A stretch of 64,000 bases of DNA from Alphaproteobacteria bacterium (GTDB lineage: Bacteria; Pseudomonadota; Alphaproteobacteria; UBA8366; GCA-2717185). The stretch is taken from assembly GCA_012103325.1 (NCBI GenBank), contig WLWY01000001.1, positions 1,444,986-1,508,985 of the forward strand. Reading direction: 5' to 3'. Shown here piece after piece: positions 47,006 through 55,168 of this stretch. The position numbers and the translations under genes are program-made. The notes below the pieces were generated by a model, which saw only the letters and a program-made list of their open reading frames with translations, had not been told where the DNA came from and searched no databases. Numbering within the stretch: the stretch's first letter is position 1; every line of letters begins with the position of its first letter.

Positions 47006-47255
47006 ACACAGAACAAAAAAGGAAAAGAGACCAATTAAGCGTTACGATACTGAGTTTTGGTTTATTGAGTTCTCAGAGTTTGGATTCGAACTACAGTCAC
47101 AATGCACTTAATAAGCTTAAACTGAATAGATTCAGATCAGAAGCGCGCCGACATTGAGTGAATAAGCAGATGCCTCGCCCAATCGATATCCGCGCGGGCC
47201 ACAACGTGCGCTAAAGGCGATTCCAACAAACCCCGAACTGAGTTAGGCTGGCCCC

Positions 47256-47684
47256 ATGCCGGTGAACCTGACCCATATCGCGCTGCACGTCCGGGATGTC
47301 GACCGCTGTGTCGCGTTTTACCAGGCGTTCTGCGGCCTGACGCTCGTGCACGAACGGATCGGCGACAAGGGCCGGCGCATTGTGTGGATGGCGGAGCCGG
47401 AGAAGGAAAACGCGTTCGTCTTCGTGCTGTTGCCGGGCGGGCCGGGACGCGATCAGGGCGAGCAGGACTTCAGCCATTTCGGTTTCGCGATGGCCAGCCG
47501 CGCGGCGGTGGACGCCGTGGCGGAGCAGGCAAGGGCGGCGGGGTGCCTGGAGTGGGAACCGCGGCAGGAGCCCTATCCCGTCGGCTATTATTGCGGTGTG
47601 AAGGACCCGGACGGCAACTTCGTCGAATTCAGCTATGGCCAGCCCTTGGGGCCGGGGGCGGACCCGCTTCCGGCGGCGCCGTAA
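47256..47684 (+). CDS. VOC family (glyoxalase-like) protein
   Basis: A 142-residue vicinal-oxygen-chelate protein with paired beta-alpha-beta-beta-beta modules: LTHIALHVRDVDRCVAFYQ at the start and VKDPDGNFVEFSYG at the end, which supply the metal-binding His and Glu (His8, His near 75 in DFSHFGFA, Glu in FVEF). Its stop overlaps the next gene as TAATG, and MeaB follows, so it belongs to a three-gene unit. Its position beside MeaB could suggest a methylmalonyl-CoA epimerase-like role, but it is shorter and more divergent than typical epimerases. Confidence 0.85.
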   Translation: MPVNLTHIALHVRDVDRCVAFYQAFCGLTLVHERIGDKGRRIVWMAEPEKENAFVFVLLPGGPGRDQGEQDFSHFGFAMASRAAVDAVAEQARAAGCLEWEPRQEPYPVGYYCGVKDPDGNFVEFSYGQPLGPGADPLPAAP

Positions 47685-47992
47685 TGTTCAAGTTTCTGAT
47701 GAAGTGGATCTTCATGGACAAGCGCGCGCGCGACGCGGCCAAGAAGATGCGCGATACGAAGCCAATAAAAGCGAAGAAGCCTGTCCCGGACGCCACGCCG
47801 GCCGAAGCCCCTCCGGAGGCGACGGGGCCTGCTGAGGGTGCCGCGGGATCGGGCGACGACGAACGCGCCAAGCTGATGAATTTGTATCGGCAGCGGCGGC
47901 AGGAATACGAACAGTTGGATGACGACGTGCAGGAAAAGTTGGCGAAACTCGCCGACGACGCGCTGAGCGGTAAGGACAAGGACGCATCGTGA
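47684..47992 (+). CDS. small hypothetical protein between VOC and MeaB genes
   Basis: A 102-residue protein. It starts with a short amphipathic/hydrophobic helix (MFKFLMKWIFMDKRARDA), has a lysine/proline/alanine-rich linker, and ends with a charged helix (RAKLMNLYRQRRQEYEQLDDD). The start overlaps the VOC stop (TAATG) and the stop overlaps the MeaB GTG start (GTGA), so coupled translation is likely. No family is recognised. The tight packing is the best evidence that it is real. Confidence 0.75.
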   Translation: MFKFLMKWIFMDKRARDAAKKMRDTKPIKAKKPVPDATPAEAPPEATGPAEGAAGSGDDERAKLMNLYRQRRQEYEQLDDDVQEKLAKLADDALSGKDKDAS

Positions 47993-48972
47993 GCAAAAAG
48001 GACATGGCGGCGCTCGCACGCGCCGTTCGCAAGGGCGACCGCCGCGCGTTGGGCCGTGCGATCACACTGGCGGAATCGGGACGCGAGGACCATCGGGCGC
48101 AAGCGGAACAGTTGCTGGAGGCGTTGCTGCCGCACCGGGTGGACTCGATCCGGGTCGGGATTTCCGGCGTGCCCGGTGTGGGGAAGTCGACCTTAATCGA
48201 AACGCTGGGTCGGCATGTGATCGACAATGGCAAGCGCGTGGCCGTGCTGGCGGTGGACCCGTCGTCCAAGCTCAGCGGCGGCTCGATCCTCGGCGACAAG
48301 ACGCGCATGGAAACCCTGTCCCGCGAGGCGAACGCCTTCATCCGGCCGTCGCCCGCGGGCGTCACCTTGGGCGGCGTCGCTCGGCGGACGCGCGAGGCGA
48401 TCTCGATTTGCGAGGCGGCGGCCTACGACCTCGTGATCGTTGAGACCGTGGGCGTCGGCCAGTCGGAAACCGCGGTCAAGGACATGACCGACATGTTCGT
48501 GCTGCTGCTGTCGCCGGCCGGCGGCGACGAGCTGCAGGGCATGAAGAAGGGCATCGTCGAGCTGGCGGACATGATCCTGGTCAACAAGGCGGACGGCGAG
48601 TTCGAAATGTCGGCGCGGCATGCGGTATCCGACTATCGCAGCGCGATCCACCTGTTGCGTCCGGCCTCGCCCAACTGGCAGGTTCCGGTCGCCGCCTGTT
48701 CCGCGCTGACCGGGATGGGGATCGACGAGGCTTGGTCGCAAATCGAGGCCTATGCGCAGGCGCTAGGGGACAGCGGCGAGATCGCCGCCCAGCGTTCCGA
48801 TCAGGCGCGGGCCTGGATGTGGTCGGAGGTCAGCGACAGCTTGCTCGACCGGCTGCGCGGGCACCCGGACGTGCGTGCGATACTGACCACGCTGGAGGAC
48901 CAAGTCGTTGCCGGCAAGACAACGCCCGCTGCTGCTGCCCGGCGCATACTGAAGGCGTTTCTGAGCGAATAG
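47989..48972 (+). CDS. meaB: methylmalonyl-CoA mutase-associated GTPase MeaB
   Basis: A 327-residue G3E-family GTPase (formerly ArgK). Walker A is GVPGVGKSTLIE (about residues 62-73), followed by VAVLAVDPSSKLSGGSILGDKTRM, the switch region ETVGVGQSE and the base-recognition NKAD. It protects and reactivates the B12 enzyme methylmalonyl-CoA mutase and gates cofactor loading. The GTG start overlaps the preceding stop. The mutase gene is 6.3 kb upstream. Confidence 0.96.
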   Translation: MSKKDMAALARAVRKGDRRALGRAITLAESGREDHRAQAEQLLEALLPHRVDSIRVGISGVPGVGKSTLIETLGRHVIDNGKRVAVLAVDPSSKLSGGSILGDKTRMETLSREANAFIRPSPAGVTLGGVARRTREAISICEAAAYDLVIVETVGVGQSETAVKDMTDMFVLLLSPAGGDELQGMKKGIVELADMILVNKADGEFEMSARHAVSDYRSAIHLLRPASPNWQVPVAACSALTGMGIDEAWSQIEAYAQALGDSGEIAAQRSDQARAWMWSEVSDSLLDRLRGHPDVRAILTTLEDQVVAGKTTPAAAARRILKAFLSE

Positions 48973-49004
48973 CGCGACCCACCCGGGTCCAGAGAGGAAG
49001 CACG

Positions 49005-50288
49005 ATGACCGCGTTGAACGAACTCTCGGCCACGGAGGCCGCGGCGGCGATCGCCGCGAAGGAGATCACCAGCGAAGCGCTGACGGCGACCTGTCTGGAG
49101 CGCATCGCCGCGCGAGAGCCCGATGTCGAGGCCTGGGCCCATATCGATCCGGACGCCGCCCTGGCGGATGCGCGGGCGCGCGACCGGGAAGCGCCGAAGG
49201 GGCCGCTGCATGGCGTCCCGGTCGGTTTCAAGGATGTCATCGAGACGTTCGACATGCCGACGGCCTATGGCTCGGCGATCTATCCGGGGCACCGTCCCGT
49301 GGCGGACGCGGCCTGCGTCGCGCTGATCCGCGCGGCCGGCGGCGTCATCCTGGGTAAGACGGTGACGACCGAGTTCGCCTTCGTCAATCCCGGGAAAACC
49401 CGCAATCCGCATAACGCCGCGCACACGCCGGGCGGGTCGTCGAGCGGTTCCGCCGCCGCCGTCGCCGACCGCATGGTGCCGCTGGCGCTGGGGACGCAGA
49501 CCGGCGGTTCGGTCATCCGTCCGGCCTCGTTCTGCGGCGCGGTCGGTTACAAACCGACCCTCGGCCAGTTCAGCTATGCCGGCGTGAAGCTGCTGGCGCG
49601 CTCGCTCGATACGCTGGGCGCGATGGCGCGGCATGTCGGCGATCTGGCGCTGTTGCGCGCGGCGCTGATGGGCGCGCCGGGGTCGGTCGCGGAAATGGTC
49701 GCGCCGCCACGGTTGGCGCTATGCCGCACGCCCTGGTGGGATCGGGCGGACACGTCCTCTCATGATGCGGTCGAGGCGGCAGCGCGGCAGGCAGAAGCGG
49801 CGGGCGCATCGGTCGGCACTGTCGATCTTCCCGAGGCCTTCGCCAAGTTGGAGGAGGCCAACAAGACGATCATGATGTATGAGGGCCGCCGCGCGCTGGC
49901 GCATGAGTTCCAGCAGCACGAGGACAAGCTGAGCGACAGGCTGAAGGCGCAGATGGACAGCGGCGCCGCGACGAGCTACGCCGATTACAACGCGGCGGTC
50001 GAAACGGCGCATGCCTGCCGGCTGCACTTCGCGGAGATCATGTCCGGTGTCGATGCGCTGATCGTGCCGGCGGCGGTCGGCGAGGCGCCGAAAGGGTTCG
50101 AAACGACCGGCGATGCGACCTTCAACCGCCCGTGGACGACGATGGGCACGCCTTGCGTGACCCTACCAGGACATAATGGACCGAACGGGCTGCCCGTTGG
50201 GGCACAGCTCGTCGCAAATTTTGGGGCGGATGATCATTTGCTGGCCGTTGCGAGTTGGGTCGAGGCGGCGATGGTGGCGGGGAATTAG
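49005..50288 (+). CDS. amidase signature family enzyme
   Basis: A 427-residue amidase. The Ser-cisSer-Lys triad is visible: lysine in VPVGFKDVIE (about residue 74), cis-serine in TPGGSSSGSAAA (about 149-152) and nucleophile serine in TQTGGSVIRPAS (about 173). Single-subunit amidases of this kind hydrolyse varied amides; this is not GatA, since no gatB or gatC is nearby and it is shorter. A ribosome binding site GAGAGGAAG lies upstream of the ATG. It follows MeaB by 32 bases and precedes the glutaredoxin-DinB gene. Confidence 0.93.
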   Translation: MTALNELSATEAAAAIAAKEITSEALTATCLERIAAREPDVEAWAHIDPDAALADARARDREAPKGPLHGVPVGFKDVIETFDMPTAYGSAIYPGHRPVADAACVALIRAAGGVILGKTVTTEFAFVNPGKTRNPHNAAHTPGGSSSGSAAAVADRMVPLALGTQTGGSVIRPASFCGAVGYKPTLGQFSYAGVKLLARSLDTLGAMARHVGDLALLRAALMGAPGSVAEMVAPPRLALCRTPWWDRADTSSHDAVEAAARQAEAAGASVGTVDLPEAFAKLEEANKTIMMYEGRRALAHEFQQHEDKLSDRLKAQMDSGAATSYADYNAAVETAHACRLHFAEIMSGVDALIVPAAVGEAPKGFETTGDATFNRPWTTMGTPCVTLPGHNGPNGLPVGAQLVANFGADDHLLAVASWVEAAMVAGN

Positions 50289-50355
50289 GCGCTGAAATTG
50301 CGGTGTTGTTGCCCCGAGCCTATACTTCTGGTCCCGAACTATACAGGAGAGTGCC

Positions 50356-51120
50356 ATGCAGGCCGCGATCAAGGTTTTTTGGCAGCCCCATTGAACAAGC
50401 TGTCTTAGGGTAAAGGAATACCTGTCGGTCCGTGGGATCGAATTCGAATCGATTAATATTCTCGAAAACAATGGCGGCCGCGACGAGCTGCAGCGGATTG
50501 GCGCGCGGTCTATTCCGGTGGTATCGCGTGGCGACGACTTCGTCTTTGCGCAGATCATCAAGGATGTTGTGGACTTCCTCGATCTCGAGGACGACACCGC
50601 GCCGGAGCTGTCGCCGACCGAGCTCGCGGAACGCTATGACGGCGTTCTGGAAACGGCGATTCGGCTGGTTCGCTCGATGCCGGACGACAAGCTGACGAAC
50701 GAACTGCCGAATCGCCCGCGATCCTGGCGGGTGCTGATGCATCATCTGTTTCAGATCCCCACCGCATTCCTCGACATGGAGGAGACCGGCGAAACGTTGG
50801 CGAGTGAAAATTTATTGGCTGGACCGCCCGACGATATGAGAACAAGTGCCGAGATTGCCGATTTCGGCGAGGCGGTGCGGGCGCGTTTCAACGCCTGGTG
50901 GGCGAAGACGAAGGGCGAGGAATTTTCCGGTCAGGTACCGACCTATTTCGGCGGCACCACGCGGCATGAGATGCTGGAGCGCACCGTGTGGCACTCGACG
51001 CAGCATGTGCGTCAGGTGGGCTCTTTGCTCGAGCAGGCGGGCCTTACGCCTGACCGGCCGCTGACCAAAGACGATATCCGCGGCTTGCCGCTGACCGACG
51101 TGGTCTGGGACGAGGGATAG
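50356..51120 (+). CDS. glutaredoxin-like/DinB fusion with in-frame TGA at the active-site cysteine (candidate selenoprotein)
   Basis: Read from the ATG at 50356 (ribosome binding site AGGAGAG), codon 13 is TGA (50392-50394); no other stop occurs before 51118-51120, giving 254 residues. Around the TGA the reading is KVFWQPH-TGA-TSCLRVKEYL. In glutaredoxin-like proteins this position is the first cysteine of CxxC, and the second (Cys16) is present. IPVVSRGD at 53-60 supplies the cis-proline of a thioredoxin fold. Residues about 88-245 form a DinB-like four-helix domain with HH at 129-130 and histidines at 213 and 217. It is either a UxxC selenoprotein or a recent TGC/TGT-to-TGA nonsense mutation. 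A product starting at the GTG at 50518 would lack the redox domain and has no ribosome binding site. Confidence 0.7.
50408..50436 (+). promoter_or_regulatory. candidate bacterial SECIS-like hairpins after the TGA
   Basis: Two alternative small stem-loops lie within the window expected for a bacterial SECIS. First: GGGTA, loop AAGGAA, TACCT (50408-50423), loop beginning 19 bases after the TGA. Second: CCTGT, loop CGGTCC, GTGGG (50421-50436), with several wobble pairs and a GGTC-containing loop. Both are weak, and such stems occur by chance. Confidence 0.3.
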
Positions 51121-51135
51121 GCCGGGTTCCGCTAC

Positions 51136-51164
51136 TTGACGCGGTGGGGCCGGTGCCGTAAAAG
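51136..51164 (+). promoter_or_regulatory. putative housekeeping promoter of rpmB
   Basis: TTGACG at 51136-51141, a 17-base spacer, and TAAAAG at 51159-51164. This fits a sigma-70-type alphaproteobacterial promoter. Transcription would start near 51171, just before the leader hairpin and about 45 bases before the rpmB start codon. Confidence 0.6.
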
Positions 51165-51171
51165 ACGCCGG

Positions 51172-51196
51172 CCTCGCGGCGTTTCCGCGAGGTTTT
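51172..51196 (+). promoter_or_regulatory. rpmB leader hairpin followed by TTTT
   Basis: CCTCGCGG, loop CGTTT, CCGCGAGG is a perfect 8-bp GC-rich stem, followed by TTTTGGATTTTT. It has the form of an intrinsic terminator. It could end the upstream glutaredoxin-DinB transcript, or, being at the 5' end of the predicted rpmB mRNA, act as a leader attenuator or stability hairpin. Confidence 0.7.
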
Positions 51197-51217
51197 GGAT
51201 TTTTCGAGGATCGGATC

Positions 51218-51505
51218 ATGGCGCGACGGTGCGACATTACGGGTAAGGGCGTTCAATCGGGCAACAATGTCAGCCACGCCCACAATAAGACGCGGCGGCG
51301 TTTCCTGCCGAACATCCAGCATACATCGTTGATGAGCGACGCGCTCGGCGAGATGGTGCGGATGCGCGTTTCCACCCGGGCGATCCGGACGGTCGAGAAA
51401 AACGGCGGGTTGGATGCATACCTGCTCGGAACGTCCAACCGGAAGCTCGCGCCGGAAGCACTGCGCGTAAAACGCCGCATCGAACGGGCTGTCGCGGCCA
51501 AGTAG
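51218..51505 (+). CDS. rpmB: 50S ribosomal protein L28
   Basis: A 95-residue protein starting [29 protein letters not shown], the standard L28 N-terminus, and ending with a basic helix. It binds 23S rRNA in the large subunit. The zinc-binding cysteine set of some L28 forms is absent; only Cys5 is seen. It has its own promoter and leader hairpin and converges on cobT. Confidence 0.97.
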   Translation: MARRCDITGKGVQSGNNVSHAHNKTRRRFLPNIQHTSLMSDALGEMVRMRVSTRAIRTVEKNGGLDAYLLGTSNRKLAPEALRVKRRIERAVAAK

Positions 51506-51575
51506 ACCACACCCGGTTGACCGGTTGACGAAGAAGCGGACCAAAATTCAGTTCGGATAGAGGCGAAGCCGCCGG

Positions 51576-53468
51576 TTAGCGGCCTCTGCCTGATGCCTGA
51601 TATGCCGCTGGCCGGCGCGATGTCGCCTTGCCACGCGTTCCTTCTTCGTCGAAGAGCTCAGCGAGGTTCTCCATCATCGTGCCGCCGAGCTGTTCCACGT
51701 CGACGATCGTGACCGCGCGCCGATAATAGCGGGTGACGTCGTGCCCAATCCCGATGGCCAGCAATTCAACCGGCGAGCGGGTTTCGATGTAATCGATGAC
51801 GTCGCGCAGGTGCCGCTCCAGGTAATTGCCCGGATTGACCGACAGGGTCGAATCGTCGACCGGCGCGCCGTCGGAGATCACCATCAGAATGCGTCGCTGT
51901 TCCGGCCGGCCGAGCAGACGGTCGTGTGCCCACAGTAGGGCCTCGCCGTCGATATTTTCCTTCAGCAGGCCTTCGCGCAGCATGAGGCCGAGATTTTTGC
52001 GCGCCCGCCGCCACGGGGCGTCGGCGGCCTTGTAGACGATGTGCCGCAGATCGTTTAGCCGTCCCGGATTGGCGATTTTGCCTTCCGAGATCCATTTTTC
52101 GCGCGATTGGCCACCTTTCCACGCCCGCGTCGTGAAGCCGAGCACTTCGACCTTCACCGCGCATCGTTCGAGCGTCCGCGCGAGGATATCCGCGCTCATC
52201 GCTGCGATGGTGATCGGCCGGCCACGCATCGAGCCGGAATTGTCGATCAGCAGGGTGACGACGGTGTCGCGAAATTCGGTTTCCTTTTCCTGCATGAAAG
52301 ACAGGGGGTGCAGGGGGCTGGTGACGACGCGGTCGAGCCGCGCGGTGTCGAGGAGGCCTTCTTCCAGGTTGAAGTCCCAGGACCGGGTCTGTTTCGCCAG
52401 CAGGCGCCGCTGCAAGCGGTTTGCCAGACGGCCGATCAGGCCTTGCAGTTGCGACAATTGCTGATCGAGCAGCTGGCGCAACCGGGACAGTTCCTCCGGA
52501 TCGCACAGCGCTTCCGCCGCCACGACTTCGTCGAAGGCGTCGGTGTAGGTCGTGTAGAACGGCTCCTTGGGCACGTTCGACAAATCGTGCTCCGGCCGCC
52601 ACCGCTTGCCCGGGTCGCCTGGCTCTTCGCTGCCTTCGGAGGGCATCATTTCGCCGTCGGCATCGTCCGGCATCATATCGCCGAGATCGTCGTCGCCGCC
52701 GTCGCTTTCCGTCGCTTCGCCGCCGGATTCGCCTTCGGAATCCGCGGACTCGCCGCCTTCATCCTCGGATTCGGATTGCATGGAGTCTTCGTCGGCTTCG
52801 TCGCCGGTCGACTCGTTGTCTTCCGAATCATGTTCCGCGCCGATTTCGATATCGAGATCGGTGATCAGCTTGCGCACCGCGCTGCTGTAGGCGGACTGGT
52901 CCTTCAGGCACTCGCGCAGTTCTTCGATGTCGCGGCCGATCTTGTCCTTGAGGATCGGCTCCCATAGCTCGCAAACCCGCTGTGCCGCAGGCGGCGGGGC
53001 TTCGCCCGTGAACGCTGCGCGGGCCATGAGGCGCACCACGTCGGGCATGGTCGCTTCGGTGCGGTCGTTGACCCGGTGCAGGCCTTCGCGGCGGAATTTT
53101 TCCTCCAGGGCGGCGGCGATATTTTCGCTGGCGCCCGCCATCCGGTTGGTTCCGAGCGCCTCAACGCGGGCCTGCTCCAGCATTTCGAACAGGACCGGCG
53201 CGACATCGCCGGACGGCATGCGCCGGCTATGCAGTTGGGCATCGTGATGCCGCAGCTTGAGCGCCATCGCGTCGGCTTCACCGCGCACCTGGGCAACTTC
53301 ATCGCTGGGCAGTTCGCGGCTCGGGAAGGGGAGCCGCGCCCGCTCTCCGGATACGCCTGGCGGCTCCGCCGAAAACGTTACTTCGACATCGCCCCGGTCC
53401 GCCATAGCACGGAAGCACGAAGCGACGGCGCGCTTGAAACTTTCAATCGGTGGTTCGCCGTCGGACAT
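51576..53468 (-). CDS. cobT: aerobic cobaltochelatase subunit CobT
   Basis: A 630-residue protein. The N-terminal CobT domain is followed by a long acidic low-complexity stretch (about 210-290, rich in Asp, Glu, Ser), and a C-terminal von Willebrand A domain with the MIDAS motif DNSGS at 409-413 and [10 protein letters not shown] later. CobT and CobS form the AAA+/VWA motor that inserts cobalt into hydrogenobyrinic acid a,c-diamide with CobN. cobN is not in the window. It follows cobS after a ten-base gap and supplies B12 chemistry needed by the mutase. Confidence 0.97.
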   Translation of the reverse strand: MSDGEPPIESFKRAVASCFRAMADRGDVEVTFSAEPPGVSGERARLPFPSRELPSDEVAQVRGEADAMALKLRHHDAQLHSRRMPSGDVAPVLFEMLEQARVEALGTNRMAGASENIAAALEEKFRREGLHRVNDRTEATMPDVVRLMARAAFTGEAPPPAAQRVCELWEPILKDKIGRDIEELRECLKDQSAYSSAVRKLITDLDIEIGAEHDSEDNESTGDEADEDSMQSESEDEGGESADSEGESGGEATESDGGDDDLGDMMPDDADGEMMPSEGSEEPGDPGKRWRPEHDLSNVPKEPFYTTYTDAFDEVVAAEALCDPEELSRLRQLLDQQLSQLQGLIGRLANRLQRRLLAKQTRSWDFNLEEGLLDTARLDRVVTSPLHPLSFMQEKETEFRDTVVTLLIDNSGSMRGRPITIAAMSADILARTLERCAVKVEVLGFTTRAWKGGQSREKWISEGKIANPGRLNDLRHIVYKAADAPWRRARKNLGLMLREGLLKENIDGEALLWAHDRLLGRPEQRRILMVISDGAPVDDSTLSVNPGNYLERHLRDVIDYIETRSPVELLAIGIGHDVTRYYRRAVTIVDVEQLGGTMMENLAELFDEEGTRGKATSRRPAAYQASGRGR

Positions 53469-53478
53469 CAGCGTGACT

Positions 53479-54477
53479 TCAGTTCACCAAGGTTGCGGTG
53501 CTCGCCTCCGGCAATTCCTCGCCAAAGCAGCGCTGATAAAATTCGGCCACGATCGGCCGCTCCATCTCGTCGCATTTGTTGAGGAACGTCACGCGGAAAG
53601 CAAAGCCCCGGTCCTTGAAGATTTCGGTATTTTCAGCCCATGTCATGACAGTCCGCGGCGACATGACGGTGGAAATGTCGCCGCCCATGAAGCCGCTGCG
53701 CGTCAGATCCGCCAGCGCGACCATGGTCTCGATTTCCTTCCGGCCTTCGTCATTGTCGTACGATGGCACTTTGGAGAGAACGATCTTCTCTTCTTCTTCA
53801 TGCGGCAGATAATTGAGAGTGGTCACGATGTTCCAGCGGTCCATCTGGCCTTGGTTGATCTGCTGCGTGCCGTGATAAAGGCCCGTGGTGTCGCCGAGGC
53901 CAACCGTATTTGCTGTCGAGAACATGCGGAAAAACGGATGGGGTCGGATAATCCGGCTCTGATCGAGCAATGTCAGCTTGCCGTCGACCTCCAAAATGCG
54001 CTGAATGACGAACATGACGTCGGGACGGCCGGCATCGTATTCGTCGAAGCAAAGGCCGCAAGGGTTCTGCAACGCCCACGGCAGGATGCCTTCGCGGAAT
54101 TCGGTAATCTGCTTACCTTCCTTCAACACGATTGCATCTTTACCGATAAGGTCGATCCGGCTGATATGGCTATCCAAATTGATGCGGACGCACGGCCAAT
54201 TCAATCGCGACGCAACCTGCTCAATATGAGTCGACTTACCCGTGCCGTGATAGCCTTGAATCATGACACGACGGTTGTGGCCGAAGCCGGCAAGGATCGC
54301 CATGGTGGTTTCATGGTCGAATACGTACGAGTCGTCCTGCTCCGGTACGTAATCGGACCCTGTCGAGAATGCGGGAACGACCATATCGGTATCGAGGCCG
54401 TAAGTCTGTCGAACGGAAACCTCGATGTCTGGTGCGTCCAATTCGTGTGCCCGGTTCGGAGCGTCAGTCGTAGTCAT
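53479..54477 (-). CDS. cobS: aerobic cobaltochelatase subunit CobS
   Basis: A 332-residue AAA+ ATPase with Walker [10 protein letters not shown] at 75-83 and Walker B CFDEYD at about 143-148, then an arginine-finger region near RILEVDGKL and [11 protein letters not shown] (sensor 1). The N-terminal segment [21 protein letters not shown] is typical of CobS. It works with CobT and CobN in cobalt insertion during aerobic cobalamin synthesis. It lies directly upstream of cobT and 61 bases downstream of the J-domain gene. Confidence 0.97.
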   Translation of the reverse strand: MTTTDAPNRAHELDAPDIEVSVRQTYGLDTDMVVPAFSTGSDYVPEQDDSYVFDHETTMAILAGFGHNRRVMIQGYHGTGKSTHIEQVASRLNWPCVRINLDSHISRIDLIGKDAIVLKEGKQITEFREGILPWALQNPCGLCFDEYDAGRPDVMFVIQRILEVDGKLTLLDQSRIIRPHPFFRMFSTANTVGLGDTTGLYHGTQQINQGQMDRWNIVTTLNYLPHEEEEKIVLSKVPSYDNDEGRKEIETMVALADLTRSGFMGGDISTVMSPRTVMTWAENTEIFKDRGFAFRVTFLNKCDEMERPIVAEFYQRCFGEELPEASTATLVN

Positions 54478-54538
54478 TTAGGTAATTCCACTGGTTGCGA
54501 AGGCCTGATTTTGGGGGAGTTGGTCGCGTCGCCGGTGT

Positions 54539-55117
54539 CTATGCGCCTAAAAACTTCTTGAGGGTGGCGTACGCCTGATTGATATCCTTTAGTTTGTCTT
54601 CGGCCGCTTTGTCACCACCATTTGCGTCAGGATGGAGCCTTTTGACCAGTTCCTTATAGCGCGACTTCAACTCGGTCAAGGTCACAGGGCCATCAAAATT
54701 CATGATACGAAGTGCTCGCTGGATATGCGAATCATACTGTGGCCGTTTGGAATCCTGGTCGCGGCTTTTGTTTGCGCCCATGGAGGCCGCCGCTTCGAAA
54801 ACGCCTAGGTCATCGCGAAACCGTGTGCCGGGGCCGAAGTCCTCGCCAGTGCCGCCAAACGGCCAGGTTGGCCGGCGCCAGACGGTATCGTTACGGATCT
54901 CTGACTCGACCTGCGTATCGGTCATTCCGGCATAGTAATTCCAGTTTCGATTGTATTCTCGGATATGATCCAGACAGAACCAGTAATAATCGTCCAGCTG
55001 ACTGCGCGCTTTGGGCGCGCGATGGTTTGCTTCGGCCGCGCAGCCCGGATGCTCGCACCGGTCGGGCCGGGTGCGGGTCTCTGCCTCATGCAAACGGGGT
55101 TCGCGTGAATAGCTCAT
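54539..55117 (-). CDS. J-domain (DnaJ-like) protein
   Basis: About 192 residues. The C-terminal 60 form a J domain with the HPD tripeptide in KRLHPDANGGD, flanked by LKSRYKELV and INQAYATLKKF. The N-terminal part carries a small Cys/His cluster (CEHPGCAAEANHRAP, then YYWFCLDHIREYN), possibly metal-binding. It would recruit DnaK to clients. Its place just upstream of cobS-cobT is common in alphaproteobacteria, but a link to chelatase assembly is unproven. The ATG at 55117 is chosen over the GTG two codons upstream. Confidence 0.9.
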   Translation of the reverse strand: MSYSREPRLHEAETRTRPDRCEHPGCAAEANHRAPKARSQLDDYYWFCLDHIREYNRNWNYYAGMTDTQVESEIRNDTVWRRPTWPFGGTGEDFGPGTRFRDDLGVFEAAASMGANKSRDQDSKRPQYDSHIQRALRIMNFDGPVTLTELKSRYKELVKRLHPDANGGDKAAEDKLKDINQAYATLKKFLGA

Positions 55118-55168
55118 ATTCACAGTATGAGGTTCCGGGCAAGTACTGACAACCCGGCGGCTGCCCGT

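Noticed and set aside
47080..47110. GGATTCGAAC resembling a tRNA T-loop at the edge of the AT-rich pocket, as a possible attachment site
   Set aside because: The T-stem does not pair and no tRNA body or duplicate copy was found.
50518..51120. Annotating the DinB domain alone from the GTG at 50518
   Set aside because: No ribosome binding site there, and the upstream codons encode a coherent thioredoxin-like domain in the same frame with its own ribosome binding site.
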